Source of the DNA: an uncultured Kiloniellales bacterium
GTDB lineage: Bacteria; Pseudomonadota; Alphaproteobacteria; Kiloniellales; JAKSDN01
Reading direction: 5' to 3'
Length of the DNA stretch: 10,539 nucleotides
Assembly (NCBI GenBank): GCA_937974415.1
Contig: CALJXB010000410.1
Location: 1-10,539, forward strand
Made by a program: the position numbers and the translations under genes. Below the pieces are notes generated by a model, which was not told the DNA's origin, did not search any database, and worked only from the letters and a program-made list of their open reading frames with translations. Below are positions 8,385 through 10,539 of the stretch, one piece after another (positions within the stretch are counted from its first letter, which is position 1; every line of letters begins with the position of its first letter).

Positions 8385-9572
8385 TTATCCGCCCGAGTCG
8401 GCAGAGCTCTTTGGGCTTTCGGGGCTGAGGGCCAGGGCGACTTTCTGGCCCGGGTGACGCTCGATCCGGCCGGCCAGCTCGAGCTCCAGCAGGACCTGTT
8501 GGAGCAGCGGCAGGGCCAGCTCGCCGGTCCGCGCCAACTCGTCGACGGTCACCGGATCCGGCCCCAGGAGGGATTCGACGGTGGCGCGGGTTGCTTCGGT
8601 TTCGGCCTCCTCGGCAAGCGGCCGCGCGGCCGGACGGTCGCCCGCCAGCGGCACCTGGGGAGGCTCGCGTAACGGCGAGGCCAGGATGCGGTTCACGACC
8701 TCGACCACGTCCTCGGCGCTTTCCACCAGTCCGGCCCCCTGACGCAGCAGCCGATTGCAGCCCCGGGCCCGGGGATCCATGGGCGAGCCGGGCACGGCGA
8801 AGACCTCACGGCCCTGCTCGAGGGCGAAGCGCGCCGTGATCAGTGACCCGGAGCGCAGGGTCGCCTCGACCACCACCGCGCCGAGCGACAGGCCGGAGAT
8901 CAAGCGGTTGCGGCGGGGGAAATGGCGCGACTGGGGGACGGTGCCCGGCGGCATCTCGGAGAGCACCAGCCCGCGCGCCACGATTTCCTCGTAGAGGGCG
9001 CGGTTTTCCTCCGGGTAGACCACGTCGAGGCCGCCGGCTACCACCGCGGCGGTGCCGGTCTCCAAGGCGCCCCGATGGGCCGCCGCGTCGATGCCGCGGG
9101 CCAGGCCAGAGGCGACGGCGAAGCCGGCGGCGCCCAGGTCCGTGGCCAGCCGCTCGGCCAGGCGGCGGCCGTTGGCCGAGGCGTTGCGGGCGCCGACCAT
9201 GGCCACGCTTGGCTGGTCCAAGACATGGCGGTGGCCGAGCAGGCTGATCGCCGGCGGGGCATCCTCGATCTCTGCCAGACGGGCCGGGTAGCCCAGCTCC
9301 CCCAGCACCAGGAGCTCGGCGCCGAAGGCCTCCAGGGCCGCCGCCTCGTCCTCGGCCGCGCCGGCCGGGGTGATGCGGATCGGACGCTTGCGCCCGCCGC
9401 GCCGGGCCAGCTCCGGCAGCGCCGCCAGGGCCGCCTCGGCACTGCCGTAGCGCTCCAGCAGCTGGCGAAAGGTGATGGGGCCGACGTTCTCCGAGCGGGC
9501 GAGGCGGAGCCGGGCGAGCTTCTCCGCCGGCGGCAGGACCTGGGGTGCGATGGGCGTGGCCATGGCCGTCAT
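8385..9572 (-). CDS. dprA: DNA-processing protein DprA
   Basis: DprA binds incoming single-stranded DNA and loads RecA during natural transformation; it is also kept in many bacteria not known to be competent. The 395-residue protein has an N-terminal helical region (about 15-60), then the Rossmann-like DNA-binding core: SVAMVGARNAS (122-132), ASGLARGIDAAAHRGAL (154-170), GGLDVVYPEEN (180-190), SEMPPGT and HFPRRNRLISGLS (217-229), VVVEATLRSGSLITA (233-247), VFAVPGSPMDPRARGCNRLL (257-276). A winged-helix domain of the DprA_WH type closes it (about 325-380). Length and motif set are normal. ATG 9572 and ATG 9563 are both possible starts, neither with a clear Shine-Dalgarno. It lies 55 bp after plsY, and the usual next gene, topA, is displaced about 5 kb away. 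Confidence 0.96.
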   Translation of the reverse strand: MTAMATPIAPQVLPPAEKLARLRLARSENVGPITFRQLLERYGSAEAALAALPELARRGGRKRPIRITPAGAAEDEAAALEAFGAELLVLGELGYPARLAEIEDAPPAISLLGHRHVLDQPSVAMVGARNASANGRRLAERLATDLGAAGFAVASGLARGIDAAAHRGALETGTAAVVAGGLDVVYPEENRALYEEIVARGLVLSEMPPGTVPQSRHFPRRNRLISGLSLGAVVVEATLRSGSLITARFALEQGREVFAVPGSPMDPRARGCNRLLRQGAGLVESAEDVVEVVNRILASPLREPPQVPLAGDRPAARPLAEEAETEATRATVESLLGPDPVTVDELARTGELALPLLQQVLLELELAGRIERHPGQKVALALSPESPKSSADSGG

Positions 9573-9627
9573 TATCGATTGAAACGCGGCCGATGATAAG
9601 CGCGTTCTGGGTGTGCGGCGGCGCTTC

Positions 9628-10245
9628 TCAGGCCTTGCGGCCGATTTTCGGCTCCCGGCCGCGGATCAGCCGGCCGATGTTCTGCCAATGGCGGATCCAC
9701 ACCAGGACGCCGAGGATCGCGCACATCTCGACGAGCTGCAGGTCCCCGCGGAAAAGCCAGGCATAGAGCGGCGCCAGCGCCGTCGACGCCAGCGACGCAG
9801 CCGAGGAGATCCGCAGGGTCGCGGCGACCAGCAGCCAGGTCGCGCAGGCCGCCAGGCCGACCGGCCAGGCAAGCGCCAAAAATACGGCGAAGGTGGTGGC
9901 CACGCCCTTGCCGCCGCGGAACTTGAGCCAGACCGGATAGTTGTGGCCAAGGACCGAGCCGAGGGCCGCCATGAGGGCGGCGTCGGGCCCGTAGAGGCCC
10001 GCCAGCAGCACCGCCGCGGCACCCTTGCCGCCGTCGAGCAGCAGGGTGGCGGCGGTGAGGTCCTTGCGGCCGGTGCGCAGCACGTTGGTGGCGCCGATGT
10101 TGCCGGATCCCATGGCCCTCAGGTCGCCGAGGCCGGCGAGCTTGATCACCACCAGGCCGAAGGGCACCGAGCCGAGCAGATAGCCGCCGGCGAGGGCGGC
10201 CAAGAGATAGGGGAGGGCGTGTTCCCAGGAAATGGGATCGGGCAT
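9628..10245 (-). CDS. plsY: Glycerol-3-phosphate acyltransferase PlsY
   Basis: PlsY transfers the acyl group from acyl-phosphate to glycerol-3-phosphate, making lysophosphatidic acid, the first membrane-bound step of phospholipid synthesis. The 205-residue integral membrane protein shows all the family's conserved loops: GSVPFG (25-30), GSGNIGATNVLRTG (46-59), LDGGKG (70-75), GHNYPVWLKFRGGKGVATT (100-118) and HWQNIGRLIRG (186-196). Hydrophobic segments at about 10-36, 76-98, 118-143, 146-165 and 172-186 fit its multi-pass topology. The ATG at 10245 lies 6 bp after the pyrC stop, so it is probably in one operon with pyrC; there is no strong Shine-Dalgarno. Confidence 0.96.
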   Translation of the reverse strand: MPDPISWEHALPYLLAALAGGYLLGSVPFGLVVIKLAGLGDLRAMGSGNIGATNVLRTGRKDLTAATLLLDGGKGAAAVLLAGLYGPDAALMAALGSVLGHNYPVWLKFRGGKGVATTFAVFLALAWPVGLAACATWLLVAATLRISSAASLASTALAPLYAWLFRGDLQLVEMCAILGVLVWIRHWQNIGRLIRGREPKIGRKA

Positions 10246-10251
10246 GGGGAA

Positions 10252-10539
10252 TTAGGCGTCGTTTTGATAGATCGTGCGCCCGTCGACGACGGTGCGCAGC
10301 ACGCGGCCCTGGACCGGGTGATCCTCGAAGGGCGAGTTCTTGGACTTGCTGAGGAAGCCGTCCGGGTCGAGGCGGCCGGGCCGCTCCAGGTCGAAGATCA
10401 CCAGGTCGGCGGCGGCGCCCTCGGCGAGGTGCCCGGCCGGCAGGCCGCAGATCTCGGCTGGCCGGCAGGTGAGGCAGGCGAGCAGCTCGAGCAGGCCCAT
10501 CGTCTCCTTGTGAACCAGCTCCAGGGAGAGCGGCAACAG
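10252..10539 (-). CDS. pyrC: Dihydroorotase, C-terminal part (gene runs off the right edge)
   Basis: Dihydroorotase closes carbamoyl-aspartate to dihydroorotate in pyrimidine synthesis. The visible frame is the last 95 residues plus the stop and is open to the window edge, so no start is called. Recognisable are LPLSLELVHKE at the start, CRPAEICGLPAGHLAEG, the AADLVIFDLE strand of the composite beta domain of amidohydrolases, and LSKSKNSPFEDHPVQGRV followed by RTVVDGRTIY, typical of the class I bacterial enzyme. The metal ligands are upstream, outside the window. It is the first visible gene of the pyrC–plsY–dprA run. Inactive PyrC-like paralogues (PyrC') exist and cannot be excluded from this fragment. 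Confidence 0.9.
   Translation of the reverse strand: MLPLSLELVHKETMGLLELLACLTCRPAEICGLPAGHLAEGAAADLVIFDLERPGRLDPDGFLSKSKNSPFEDHPVQGRVLRTVVDGRTIYQNDA

Noticed and set aside
8317..8457. Possible 46-residue plus-strand protein starting in the AT-rich island
   Set aside because: It has no ribosome site, overlaps the dprA 3' end antisense for half its length, and has no recognisable pattern; the start also lies next to the promoter boxes.

Overview
This window is GC-rich chromosomal DNA from an alphaproteobacterium, most likely of the Rhodospirillales/Kiloniellales type. Three things point there: the gene order pyrC–plsY–dprA–topA–rnr, an alphaproteobacterial-style RNase R N-terminus, and a clear MipZ, the division-plane ATPase of bacteria that use MipZ instead of Min. 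The clade is inferred from gene content; no rRNA is present. No mobile element, CRISPR array, tRNA or rRNA was seen.

Layout. Two flanks of housekeeping genes lie on the minus strand. On the right, entered from outside the window, are the C-terminal end of dihydroorotase (pyrC, 10252–10539), glycerol-3-phosphate acyltransferase (plsY, 9628–10245) and the DNA-uptake/recombination mediator DprA (dprA, 8385–9572). On the left are topoisomerase I (topA, 720–3410) and the N-terminal 235 residues of RNase R (rnr, 1–705). In many alphaproteobacteria these five genes are consecutive. Here about 5 kb (3411–8384) separates dprA from topA.

The 5-kb block holds two convergent gene pairs. On the plus strand an unrecognised protein (3760–4368), with a possible weak resemblance to phage-type ABA-sandwich domains, is followed after 25 bp by mipZ (4394–5260). 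On the minus strand an orphan ParA-family ATPase (7448–8152) is followed after one base by a 709-residue protein (5317–7446). That protein has a long disordered cytoplasmic part, one transmembrane helix, an Ig-like periplasmic domain and a C-terminal SPOR domain. The ParA–SPOR pair has a good sigma70-type promoter candidate in an AT-rich island at 8295–8323.

How the genes may work together (inference). MipZ couples the chromosome-origin ParB gradient to FtsZ placement. SPOR domains bind the denuded septal glycan made during division. A translationally coupled ParA ATPase and membrane-spanning SPOR protein, beside mipZ, suggests a division-site positioning module inserted in a replication/repair/lipid housekeeping cluster. 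The ParA–SPOR pair and the unknown mipZ partner are the parts most worth following up.
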